The notes under the pieces: model-generated
The model's input: the letters and a program-made list of their open reading frames with translations, nothing else
What the model was told of the DNA's origin: nothing
The model's database searches: none
Made by a program: the position numbers and the translations under genes
Shown here: piece by piece, positions 17,507 through 25,123 of the stretch
Position numbering within the stretch: the first letter of the stretch is position 1
Layout of the letters: every line of letters starts with the position of its first letter
Assembly: GCA_017304655.1 (NCBI GenBank)
Contig: JAFKLY010000007.1
Location: forward strand, 124,001 to 188,000
Direction: 5' to 3'
DNA: 64,000 nt
Source of the DNA: Sphingomonas sp.
Lineage (GTDB): Bacteria > Pseudomonadota > Alphaproteobacteria > Sphingomonadales > Sphingomonadaceae

Positions 17507-18136
17507 TCAGCGCTTGCGCAGGCCGTTCAGCACAAGATCGACGATGAAGTCCTCGAAGTCGACGGCAAGCGCGTCCATGTCAGTGTCGTCGGGCACGAGA
17601 TTGCGTACGACCGACTGGGCGGAGACGAAGAAGTCGAACAGGCCGACGAGTGCGATGTGCAGGAACAGCGGGTTGACGGTCCGGAGGTCCGCGCCACCAT
17701 CCCGCGCCATGATCCCGGCGTAGCGTTCCACCGCTCCCCGGTTCATCTCACCCTGCAGCTTGCGTACTTCCGCCGACTTGGCGTCCGCCAGTTCGTCGAC
17801 CATCAGCCGATGGACATGCTTGGTCGAGCGCGTGAAATGTGCGGTGTTGCGGATGGTATGCTCAAGCCGGGGCAGCGGATCGGCGAGCGTCGCAGCCTCT
17901 TCGGGGGCGTCGGCGATCAGCCGCTTCACCACTTCGAGCAGCAGCTTTTCCCGGTCGCCGAAGTAGTAGCGGATGAGGGCCGGATCGACGCCGGCCTCGC
18001 GCGCAATCAGCGAGGTGGTTACGCGCGCCGGCGGCAGCTCCTGCAGCAGTTCGGTGGCCTTGTTCAGCACGGCGTCCTTGCCCACCGCGTCCGTCGGTCG
18101 GCCCTGGCCGCGCTTTTTGCTCGAAATCCGTGTCAT
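17507..18136 (-). CDS. TetR/AcrR-family transcriptional repressor
   Basis: A 209-residue regulator. The N-terminal DNA-binding domain reads GRPTDAVGKDAVLNKATELL then a helix-turn-helix at about 40-66 (TSLIAREAGVDPALIRYYFG). The rest is the variable all-helical ligand domain. The start is set at ATG 18136; the longer upstream frame is hydrophobic, Cys-rich and runs through the palindrome. The gene is inserted antisense inside an otherwise rightward cluster and diverges from the metallo-hydrolase gene. Predicted operator O4 lies almost exactly midway between the two starts, the classic place for autorepression. The inducer is probably the pathway substrate or an intermediate. Confidence 0.9.
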   Translation of the reverse strand: MTRISSKKRGQGRPTDAVGKDAVLNKATELLQELPPARVTTSLIAREAGVDPALIRYYFGDREKLLLEVVKRLIADAPEEAATLADPLPRLEHTIRNTAHFTRSTKHVHRLMVDELADAKSAEVRKLQGEMNRGAVERYAGIMARDGGADLRTVNPLFLHIALVGLFDFFVSAQSVVRNLVPDDTDMDALAVDFEDFIVDLVLNGLRKR

Positions 18137-18185
18137 GCAGCCCGCTATTCCGCTTTTTGCGGCGCTGGGCAAGCGGGTGACGGAA

Positions 18186-18203
18186 ATTCTCAAAATTAGG
18201 AAT
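18186..18203. promoter_or_regulatory. Predicted TetR operator O4 in the divergent tetR promoter
   Basis: ATTCTC-AAAATT-AGGAAT fits the four-site pattern ATTCYN-N6-AGGAAW. It is 49 bp from the tetR start and 48 bp from the metallo-hydrolase start, so one bound dimer could shut both directions. Confidence 0.6.
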
Positions 18204-18251
18204 TGTGCGGGCTGCGCAGATCGATAAGCTCCCGCGCACAAGGAGAGGCAG

Positions 18252-19241
18252 ATGGCGAACTGGCCATTCACGCAAGGTATTCATGATATTGGCAACGGCC
18301 TGTACGGTTATGTGCAGCCGGATGGCACCTGGGGCTGGTCGAACGCGGGGCTGATCACTAGCGCCGGAGAGACGATGCTCGTCGACACGCTAATGAGCGT
18401 GCCGTTAACGCGCGAGATGCTGGACCAGTTCAAGGCCAGGGTTCCCGAAGCGGCGAAGATCGACAGGCTGGTCAACACTCATGCCAATCCGGACCATTTC
18501 TTCGGCAATGGACTGGTGGCTGATGCCGAGATCATCGGCACAGTTGAGGCGAAGAAGGAGATGGCCGGTTTCAACCCGAAGATGCTGGCCGGGCTCCGCG
18601 ACAACTACCAGAATATGGGTGACACCGGGGCGTTCCTTTACGAGACGATGGGGCGCAAGTTCGATTTTTCCGGCGTGGACGAGCTCACGCTGCCCAACCG
18701 CACGTTCGAGACGCATCTCTCGCTCATGGTTGGTGACAAGCGGGTCGAACTGACCGATCTTGGCCCGGCGCATACGGATTCCGACACGATCGTCTGGGTG
18801 CCGGAGGATCGCGTGGTGTTCACCGGCGATCTCCTCTTCAACGAGGGGCATCCGATCATGTGGGCGGGGCCGGTCGAGAACTGGATCGCCGCCTGCCAGC
18901 ACATCGTCGATCTCGATCCGCAGGTCGTCGTGCCCGGTCACGGTCCGATCACCGACAAGACCGCCGTAGCCAACATGAAGGCCTACTTCGAATATGTCCG
19001 GGACGAGGCGCGCGGGCGTTTCGAGGCCGGCATGGATTTCTATGAGGCGGCGCGCGACATCAACATGCAGGAATATCGCGGCTGGAGCGATCCGGAGCGG
19101 ATCGTCGCCAATGTCTTCTCGCTTTACCGCCAGTGGGGCACCCAGTTCACGCCGGAGCAGCAGCGCGACCTGTTCGGCGCGATGGGCCGTTACCACAAGG
19201 AACTGACGGCTCATCACGAGGGTTGCGACCATGACCATTGA
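18252..19241 (+). CDS. Metallo-beta-lactamase-fold hydrolase
   Basis: A 329-residue MBL-fold enzyme. The first metal motif is THANPDHFFGN: His77 and the Asp81-His82 pair are present, but the middle His of the standard HxHxDH is Asn79. The other ligands are normal: GPAHTDSD, the bridging Asp in VVFTGDLLF, and the last His in VVVPGHGP. The Asn would weaken the first zinc site, so a mononuclear or altered metal site is likely. Family members hydrolyse lactones, thioesters and beta-lactams. In this cluster a lactone, ester or thioester step is plausible. A strong AAGGAGAGG precedes the ATG. It is the first gene of the second catabolic unit and overlaps the next gene by 11 nt. Confidence 0.85.
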   Translation: MANWPFTQGIHDIGNGLYGYVQPDGTWGWSNAGLITSAGETMLVDTLMSVPLTREMLDQFKARVPEAAKIDRLVNTHANPDHFFGNGLVADAEIIGTVEAKKEMAGFNPKMLAGLRDNYQNMGDTGAFLYETMGRKFDFSGVDELTLPNRTFETHLSLMVGDKRVELTDLGPAHTDSDTIVWVPEDRVVFTGDLLFNEGHPIMWAGPVENWIAACQHIVDLDPQVVVPGHGPITDKTAVANMKAYFEYVRDEARGRFEAGMDFYEAARDINMQEYRGWSDPERIVANVFSLYRQWGTQFTPEQQRDLFGAMGRYHKELTAHHEGCDHDH

Positions 19242-20508
19242 GATCAACGCCACGCACGACCCCGCGCGCCGTAGCTGGGTCGAGAGTGCCAATCAGCCGG
19301 ACACCGATTTCCCGATCCAGAACCTGCCCTTCGGCCTGTTCCGGACGGGCGATCATGTTCGCGGCGGCGTTGCCCTGGGCGATCGTATCGTCGATCTCGC
19401 TGCCCTGCTTGAGACCGGCCTGCTGACGGGGACGGCGGCCGAGGTAGCGCAGGCGGCGGCGGGTCGCACGCTTGCGCCGCTGCTCGCCTGCGCGCCGACC
19501 GCCGTCAGTGCCTTGCGCGCCGAGCTTTCAGAGTTGTTTCGCGAGGGAGGGCGCGGGGATCGTGCTGCGCTGGAAGGCGTGCTGGTGCCGATAGCGTCGG
19601 CGGAGCTGCTGATGCCCCTCAAGCCGACGGCCTTCACCGACTTCTGCACCTCCATCGATCACATCAAGCGCATGGCCCAGGGCGCCGCACCGCTTGCTGC
19701 CATGGCGCTGCCCGTGGCTTATAATGGCCGCGCCAGTTCCGTTGTCGCCAGCGGCACGCCCATCGTGCGCCCGAACGGTCAGTTTGCCGCGGCACCCGGC
19801 AGCAGCGATATTCGCTTTGGCCCGGAACCCATGCTCGATTTCGAGCTCGAGTTCGGCGTGTGGCTGCGCGACGGCAATGCGCTGGGCATGCCGATCGGTA
19901 TGGCTGGCGCCGAAGCCGCTTTGTTCGGCTGCTGCCTCGTCAACGACTGGTCGGCGCGGGGCATTCAGTTCTTCGAGTCCATCCTCGGTCCGCATCTGGG
20001 CAAGAGTTTCGCGACCACGATCAGTCCCTGGATCGTGACGATGGAAGCGCTCGCGCCATTTCGCGTCGCTGCCCGTGGGCGCGGCGAAGGCGAGCCGGAG
20101 GTGTCCGCCCATCTGCACGACCCGGCGGACCGCAGCCATGGCGGCATCGATATCGAGCTGACCGCCGAACTGGCCGGCCAGCGTATCGTGCGCACCAACC
20201 TCAAGGAGCTTTACTGGACGCTCGCCCAGATGGTCGCGCATCAGGCCTCCAACGGCTCGCCGCTGGAGCGCGGCGATCTCGTGGCGACCGGGACCGTCTC
20301 CGGCGCAGCGCAGGAGGCGAGGGCCTGCCTCGCCGAGATCACCTTCCGTGGCGGGGAGACCATAACATTGCCGGACGGATCGAGCCGCACCTGGCTTCAG
20401 GATGGCGACACGCTGACCCTGCGGGGGCGCGCACAGGCTGCGGGCTATGTGTCCATCGGCTTTGGCGAGTGTAGCGGCACCATCGTGCCGGCGAAGGGGG
20501 CGGCATGA
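19231..20508 (+). CDS. Fumarylacetoacetase-like hydrolase (long form)
   Basis: A 425-residue protein with the two-domain layout of true fumarylacetoacetase (EC 3.7.1.2): an N-terminal SH3-like domain beginning NLPFGLFRTGDHVRGGVALG and a C-terminal catalytic domain. Key stretches are FTDFCTSIDHIKRM (the tyrosine of the usual DFY-S-HA motif is Cys here), AYNGRASSVVASGTPIVRP, LDFELEFGVWL, VNDWSARGIQFFES and LGKSFATTISPWIVTMEAL. Metal-binding acidic residues of the family sit in the ELE segment and the ND pair. It would split a 1,3-diketo acid into two acids. Homogentisate genes are absent nearby, so the substrate is probably another diketone. It is coupled to both neighbours by short overlaps. 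Confidence 0.87.
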   Translation: MTIEINATHDPARRSWVESANQPDTDFPIQNLPFGLFRTGDHVRGGVALGDRIVDLAALLETGLLTGTAAEVAQAAAGRTLAPLLACAPTAVSALRAELSELFREGGRGDRAALEGVLVPIASAELLMPLKPTAFTDFCTSIDHIKRMAQGAAPLAAMALPVAYNGRASSVVASGTPIVRPNGQFAAAPGSSDIRFGPEPMLDFELEFGVWLRDGNALGMPIGMAGAEAALFGCCLVNDWSARGIQFFESILGPHLGKSFATTISPWIVTMEALAPFRVAARGRGEGEPEVSAHLHDPADRSHGGIDIELTAELAGQRIVRTNLKELYWTLAQMVAHQASNGSPLERGDLVATGTVSGAAQEARACLAEITFRGGETITLPDGSSRTWLQDGDTLTLRGRAQAAGYVSIGFGECSGTIVPAKGAA

Positions 20509-21554
20509 CCATCACGACCTGCGGCGATCGCAAACCCATCCCCGTCTCCGCGCGCGGCAAGCACCTCGTCGTCGACATTCATTGCCATCTCGGCATTCCC
20601 GCCGCCGATGCCGTCGTCCAGGCGAAGCATCCCGGACCGCCGCCGGGGATCAATGACTTCACGAGTGCCAAGTCGACCGAGGTCAATCGCGCCCAGTTCG
20701 CCACCATGGGCCGCACACTCAATACGCTTGATCAGCGCCTGGCGGACATGGATCGTCTCGGCATTGACGTGCAGGCGCTTTCACCGAGCCCGGGCCAGTA
20801 TTTCTATTATGCCGATGCCGAGGTGGGGCGCGACGCGGCGCGCGTGGTCAATGACGGCATGGCCGCTGCGGTCGCGGAGCATCCGGACCGCTTCATCGGC
20901 ATGGGCACGGTGCCGCTCCAGAATGTCGAGATGGCCGTTGCCGAGATGACCCGCTGCGTGCGCGATCTGGACCTGCGCGGCATCGAGATCAGCTCGAACG
21001 TGAACGGCAAGGATTTCCACGCCGAGGAGTTTCGTCCTTTCTTTGCGGCGGCGGAAGAGCTTGGTATCCTGCTGTTCATCCATCCGCTCGGCTTCACCCA
21101 TGCGCAGCGGATGAGCGAATATTATTTCAACAATCTCATCGGCAATCCCCTCGAATCCACCCTCGCCATCGGGCACCTGATCTTCGGCGGCGTGCTGGAT
21201 CGCTATCCCGGCCTCAAGATCTGTGTGGCGCATGGCGGCGGCTACATTCCCGGCTATTGGGGCCGCATGGACCATGGCTGGCGGGCTCGCGCCGATTGTT
21301 CCGAGCACTGCCAGCATGTGCCGTCGAGCTATCTGCGCAAGCTGTGGCTGGACACGCTGGTGTTCGATCAGGACCAGCTCGATAGCCTCGTGCGCACGCA
21401 TGGGGCAGACAAGCTCTGCCTCGGCACGGACTATCCGTTCGACATGTCCGAGCCCGATCCAGTCGGCTTCCACGCACGGCTGGACGAGGCGGCCAAGGCG
21501 AAGATCCTGGGGCTCAATGCGGCCGATCTGCTCGGGCTGAGCCTGAAGCCATGA
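20505..21554 (+). CDS. Amidohydrolase-family enzyme, ACMSD/resorcylate decarboxylase type
   Basis: A 349-residue metal-dependent TIM barrel (amidohydrolase_2). The first-strand metal motif is VVDIHCHLG (His26, His28), then IHPLGFTHAQRMSEYYFNN with the next His, KICVAHGGGYIPGYWGRM with the catalytic His, and LCLGTDYPFDMSEPDP with the last Asp. This set is typical of 2-amino-3-carboxymuconate semialdehyde decarboxylase and gamma-resorcylate/5-carboxyvanillate decarboxylases, which remove a ring or chain carboxylate without a cofactor. In context I infer decarboxylation of an aromatic acid or ring-opened acid, but hydrolysis cannot be excluded. The ATG overlaps the previous stop and its own stop overlaps the Rieske gene. 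Confidence 0.87.
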   Translation: MTITTCGDRKPIPVSARGKHLVVDIHCHLGIPAADAVVQAKHPGPPPGINDFTSAKSTEVNRAQFATMGRTLNTLDQRLADMDRLGIDVQALSPSPGQYFYYADAEVGRDAARVVNDGMAAAVAEHPDRFIGMGTVPLQNVEMAVAEMTRCVRDLDLRGIEISSNVNGKDFHAEEFRPFFAAAEELGILLFIHPLGFTHAQRMSEYYFNNLIGNPLESTLAIGHLIFGGVLDRYPGLKICVAHGGGYIPGYWGRMDHGWRARADCSEHCQHVPSSYLRKLWLDTLVFDQDQLDSLVRTHGADKLCLGTDYPFDMSEPDPVGFHARLDEAAKAKILGLNAADLLGLSLKP

Positions 21555-22588
21555 CGCGTGGCGCACCAGCCTATCTGCGCAACTGCTGGTATATGGCAGG
21601 CTGGTCGACCGAACTGTGCGAGGCCCTACTGCGTCGGCGCATCCTGGGCGAGCCGATCCTGCTGTTCCGCACGACCGATGGCGTTCCGGCGGCGCTGACC
21701 GATCGCTGCCCGCATCGCTTCGCTCCGCTCAGCGCCGGCACGCGCGAGGGCGATCTGGTGCGCTGTCCCTATCATGGGCTTGCGTTCGATGCGGCGGGCC
21801 AGTGCGTCCACAATCCCTTCTCGACCACGCTGCCGAAAGGCGCGACCGTGCGGCACTGGACCATCCACGAACGGGACGGGATCGCGTGGATATGGATGGG
21901 CGATGCCGACAAGGCCGATCCGGCGCTCATTCCCGATTTCAGCACACTCTTTCGGGACGGCGCCGACCCGGTGCGCGGCCTCATGCCGATGCGGGCGCCT
22001 TATGAGTTCGCGACCGACAATCTCATGGACTTGAGCCACATCGAGTTCGTGCATCGCGGGAGCTTCGCAGGCGCCGGCGTCATCTTCGCCGGCGAGCACG
22101 AAGTGCGGCGCGAAGGAGATCGTCTGCATTCGAACTGGTGGATGCCCAATGTGCCGGCGCCGGGCCACACTTATGGCATTTACGAACGGGGCCTGCCCAC
22201 CGACCACTGGCTGGACATGCGCTGGGACGCGCCGGCTTCCATGCTGCTGGAGATCGGCGCGACGCCTGCTGGCCAACCGCGCGAAAACGGCGTGATCATT
22301 CATCAGGCGCATATCATTACGCCCGAAACGGCGGAAACGGCGCATTATTTCTGGGCAAGCACACGCAGCACCGGCGTTGCGAGCGAGCAAGGTGACACAA
22401 TGCTGTATGCGATGATGACGCAGGCCTTCGAGCAGGAGGACAAGCCGATCATCGAGGCAGCCTACGCCAATCTCGATGGTTGTGCGTTCTGGGATGCGAA
22501 GCCTGCCTTTCTCGGCATCGATGCTGGCGGGACGCGCGCGCGCCGGCTGATTGAGGAACTGATCGGCCGCGAGGCGCGCGCGGCATGA
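21551..22588 (+). CDS. Rieske non-haem iron oxygenase (vanillate demethylase VanA-like)
   Basis: A 345-residue oxygenase component. The Rieske [2Fe-2S] ligands are Cys53-His55 (DRCPHRFAPLS) and Cys72-His75 (VRCPYHGLAF). The mononuclear iron site is given by NLMDLSHIEFVHRG, two histidines, with the third acidic ligand expected later in the C-terminal domain. Its size and the RNCWYMAGWSTEL opening place it with single-component-type O-demethylases and hydroxylases such as VanA, dicamba and carbazole-type relatives. No dedicated reductase or ferredoxin gene is seen in the cluster, so electrons must come from proteins encoded elsewhere. It could demethylate a methoxy group or hydroxylate the substrate at the pathway entry. 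Confidence 0.9.
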   Translation: MTRGAPAYLRNCWYMAGWSTELCEALLRRRILGEPILLFRTTDGVPAALTDRCPHRFAPLSAGTREGDLVRCPYHGLAFDAAGQCVHNPFSTTLPKGATVRHWTIHERDGIAWIWMGDADKADPALIPDFSTLFRDGADPVRGLMPMRAPYEFATDNLMDLSHIEFVHRGSFAGAGVIFAGEHEVRREGDRLHSNWWMPNVPAPGHTYGIYERGLPTDHWLDMRWDAPASMLLEIGATPAGQPRENGVIIHQAHIITPETAETAHYFWASTRSTGVASEQGDTMLYAMMTQAFEQEDKPIIEAAYANLDGCAFWDAKPAFLGIDAGGTRARRLIEELIGREARAA

Positions 22589-23388
22589 GCGATGCACTCT
22601 CTCCGATGTACCGGATGCCGATAGCCTTTGGGCCGGCGCCGGGGCCGCGCAACCTGCCGGCGGACAAGGCGCATCTGCGCTATCGCAAGGAGACGACCAC
22701 GCTCTCGCTTTCCGCACGCACGGATGCGGCGATGCTCAGTGCCCTGTTGCCGCAGGGCTTTGCCCTGCGCGGCGAGCCGCGTATCGAGGTGGGCCTGCTC
22801 ATCCTCACGGACATCGGCTGGCTGGCCGGGCGCGGCTACAACATCCTGATCGTGCGTATCCCGGCCGTGTGGGAAGGTGCCGAGCGGACCGAGGGCGATT
22901 TTGTCCCGGTCGTATGGGAAAGCATGGCCGATCCTATCCTCACGGGCCGCGAGGAACTGGGCTGGTCGAAGATCAACGCGACCATTCCCGAACCAGAGAT
23001 CGTCGATGGCGTCTGGCGCGGGCTCGCCGCATGGGAAGGCCATCGCTTCTTCGAGATCGCGGCGGAGGGCTTCGTGGCAGAGGAGCCGGTCCCGGCCCCG
23101 TCGCTACCCATGCTGTTCCAGAAATATATGCCCCGCACCGGGGCCTGGGGGCAGGCGGATGTCTCCTATGCGACTGCGACAGCGCCGGATGGGCCTCCGC
23201 CCGTGATCCGCTCGGTCGAGCGCGGGCACGGGCATTTCGCTTTCCATCCTGCCCGCTGGGAGGACATGCCGACGCAATATCCGATCGTGAACGCGCTCGC
23301 CGCCTTGCCACTCAGCGATTTCGGGCCGGCGATGCTGGTCCGCTCCTCCGGCGGCGGCGACGCCAGCGCGCAAAGGATTCTGGCATGA
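22585..23388 (+). CDS. Acetoacetate decarboxylase-family protein
   Basis: A 267-residue ADC-like protein. The Schiff-base lysine of acetoacetate decarboxylase is conserved as Lys129 in TGREELGWSKINATIP, with the supporting EL and WES segments (VVWESMADPILTG). The N-terminal MYRMPIAFGPAPGPR also fits the family. Outside solventogenic clostridia such proteins often act as aldolases, dehydratases or decarboxylases on 3-keto acids in natural-product or catabolic clusters. Here it lies inside a coupled operon with oxygenases and a diketone hydrolase, so it may act on a beta-keto side chain or on released acetoacetate-like acid. The start and stop overlap neighbours by 4 nt. Confidence 0.85.
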   Translation: MSDALSPMYRMPIAFGPAPGPRNLPADKAHLRYRKETTTLSLSARTDAAMLSALLPQGFALRGEPRIEVGLLILTDIGWLAGRGYNILIVRIPAVWEGAERTEGDFVPVVWESMADPILTGREELGWSKINATIPEPEIVDGVWRGLAAWEGHRFFEIAAEGFVAEEPVPAPSLPMLFQKYMPRTGAWGQADVSYATATAPDGPPPVIRSVERGHGHFAFHPARWEDMPTQYPIVNALAALPLSDFGPAMLVRSSGGGDASAQRILA

Positions 23389-23882
23389 CGACACGGCGGA
23401 TCGTTACGGGGCACGCCGGGGATGGTCGCTCCATCATCGTTCAGGATGCGCCTGTGCCGCACGTGCGCACCCTGCCGGGCGCCGTGTTCGATGAGGTCTG
23501 GTCGACTGGGCAGGCGCCCGATCCGCTGGGACTCGCCCCCCTAGATGAGCCGACCAGCGCGCAGCCGGTCATTGGTCCACCGGCGGGCGGCAGCGTCATT
23601 CGGGTGATCGATTTCCTACCGGCAGGCGCCGGTGGTGTCCGCAGCCCCATGCATCGGACACGCTCGATCGACTATGGCATCGTGCTGGCCGGTGAAGTGG
23701 TCCTGATCCTCAGCGACAGCGAGACCGTGCTGCGCGCGGGCGATGTGGTGGTCCAGCGCGGCACCGATCACGCCTGGGAGAATCGATCGGATCAGCCGGC
23801 GCGAATGGCCTTCGTGCTGATCGACGCGACGTTCGACACAGACCTTGAGACCTTGATCGCTGGACAGGAGCTGACCCCATGA
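23385..23882 (+). CDS. Small cupin-domain protein
   Basis: A 165-residue single-cupin protein. The beta-barrel core is seen at about residues 60-140 with MHRTRSIDYGIVLAGEVVLI and, further on, RAGDVVVQRGTDHAWENRSD. These correspond to cupin motifs 1 and 2. Motif 1 is H-x(3)-SIDYGIVL-x(2)-G, and motif 2 has the G-D-x(4)-G-x(2)-H-x-W form, so metal ligands are partly preserved. Cupins of this size are isomerases, small dioxygenases or ligand-binding proteins. It is fully embedded in the operon by 4-nt overlaps with the ADC-like and MFS genes. Function unknown. Confidence 0.82.
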   Translation: MTTRRIVTGHAGDGRSIIVQDAPVPHVRTLPGAVFDEVWSTGQAPDPLGLAPLDEPTSAQPVIGPPAGGSVIRVIDFLPAGAGGVRSPMHRTRSIDYGIVLAGEVVLILSDSETVLRAGDVVVQRGTDHAWENRSDQPARMAFVLIDATFDTDLETLIAGQELTP

Positions 23883-25123
23883 ACAGTCGTGTCGCGGGGG
23901 CGGGTTATACCCTGTTTCTCTTGTTCCTCGCCAATTTCCTGAACGTCGCTGACCGGGCGCTGCTTGGCATTGTCATTGATCCCGTGAAGGCGGATCTGGT
24001 GCTCACGGATACGCAGATGAGCATCGTCTCAGGCACCGCCTTCGTGCTGTTCAATCTCATCATGGGCATTTTCATCGCCCGCTGGGTCGACTTTGGCAAT
24101 CGCAAGCGCATCCTGATCCTAGGCGTGGCGCTCTGGTCCGGCGCGACCGCGCTGACCGGTCTCGCCACGGGCTTCTGGTCGCTCGGCATCACGCGCATTC
24201 TCGTCGGCGTGGGCGAGGCGACGGCCTTCCCGGTCGCGATCTCGATGATCTCGGACCTGTTCTCCGCGCCGCGCCGCCCGCGCTCCATCGCGATCTTTCA
24301 GGCGAGTACGTTCCTTGGCATCGTTGTGGGCTCCATTCTCGCCGGCGTGCTCGCTGCAGCGCATGGCTGGCGGGCGATGTTCCTGATTTGCGGCCTTTCC
24401 GGCTTTGCGCTGGTCGCGCTGATGATAGTCAGCATGCGCGAGCCCGAGCGGATCGGCGGAACGGAGGGTGAGACCGGGCAGGAAGCCGATCTCCTTCACG
24501 CGATCGGCCATCTGATGCGGCTGCCGGGATTTGTCGCCCTCTCGCTCGGCATGGCTTTTGCCGGCATGGCCGTGTCCGCGCTGCCCGTTTGGGCGCCGGC
24601 GTTCCTCTTGCGCAGCCATGGCGTGCCGCTGGCCGCTGTCGGCGCCATCATTGGGCCGGCCGTCGGCTTGGGAGGGATTTCGGGAACGGTCGCCTCAGGT
24701 ATGCTCGCCAGCTATCTGGTGCGCAAGCGCGGGGGGGACGTCTATGGTCTGCTCGTGCCGCTCATCGCCGTTCCACTGGCCGCCCCCTTCTACCTGGTCT
24801 TCATATCCGCCTCCTCACTGACGTTGGCCATGACATCGGCCACGGTCATGAACTTCCTGCTTGCGACGGCCGTCGGTCCTTGCATCGCCGTCGCCATCAG
24901 CATCGCGCCCAGCCGGATGCGCGCCGTATCCTCGACGCTCATGCTGCTCGCCTTGGGCATCATCGGCGGTGCCATTGCCCCGCTGATCGTCGGCTGGGCG
25001 AGCGATCTGCTCGCACCGCAATACCAAGGTGAATCGTTGCGCTATGCGCTCGCTACCATGGCGCCGACACCGCTGATCGCCGGCCTCTTCATCTGGTGGT
25101 CGTTCAAGCGCATCCGTGGATGA
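23879..25123 (+). CDS. MFS transporter (spinster/aromatic acid:H+ symporter-like)
   Basis: A 414-residue major facilitator carrier with about 12 predicted helices. TM1 reads YTLFLLFLANFLNVADRALLG with the Asn-Asp-Arg features of the spinster-like group. The loop 2-3 motif is ARWVDFGNRKRILILG, and TM4 carries GITRILVGVGEATAFPVAIS. An Arg/Pro-rich loop (SAPRRPRS) follows. The ATG overlaps the cupin stop. Within the cluster it would carry the substrate or an intermediate across the inner membrane after TonB-dependent passage through the outer membrane. Confidence 0.88.
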   Translation: MNSRVAGAGYTLFLLFLANFLNVADRALLGIVIDPVKADLVLTDTQMSIVSGTAFVLFNLIMGIFIARWVDFGNRKRILILGVALWSGATALTGLATGFWSLGITRILVGVGEATAFPVAISMISDLFSAPRRPRSIAIFQASTFLGIVVGSILAGVLAAAHGWRAMFLICGLSGFALVALMIVSMREPERIGGTEGETGQEADLLHAIGHLMRLPGFVALSLGMAFAGMAVSALPVWAPAFLLRSHGVPLAAVGAIIGPAVGLGGISGTVASGMLASYLVRKRGGDVYGLLVPLIAVPLAAPFYLVFISASSLTLAMTSATVMNFLLATAVGPCIAVAISIAPSRMRAVSSTLMLLALGIIGGAIAPLIVGWASDLLAPQYQGESLRYALATMAPTPLIAGLFIWWSFKRIRG

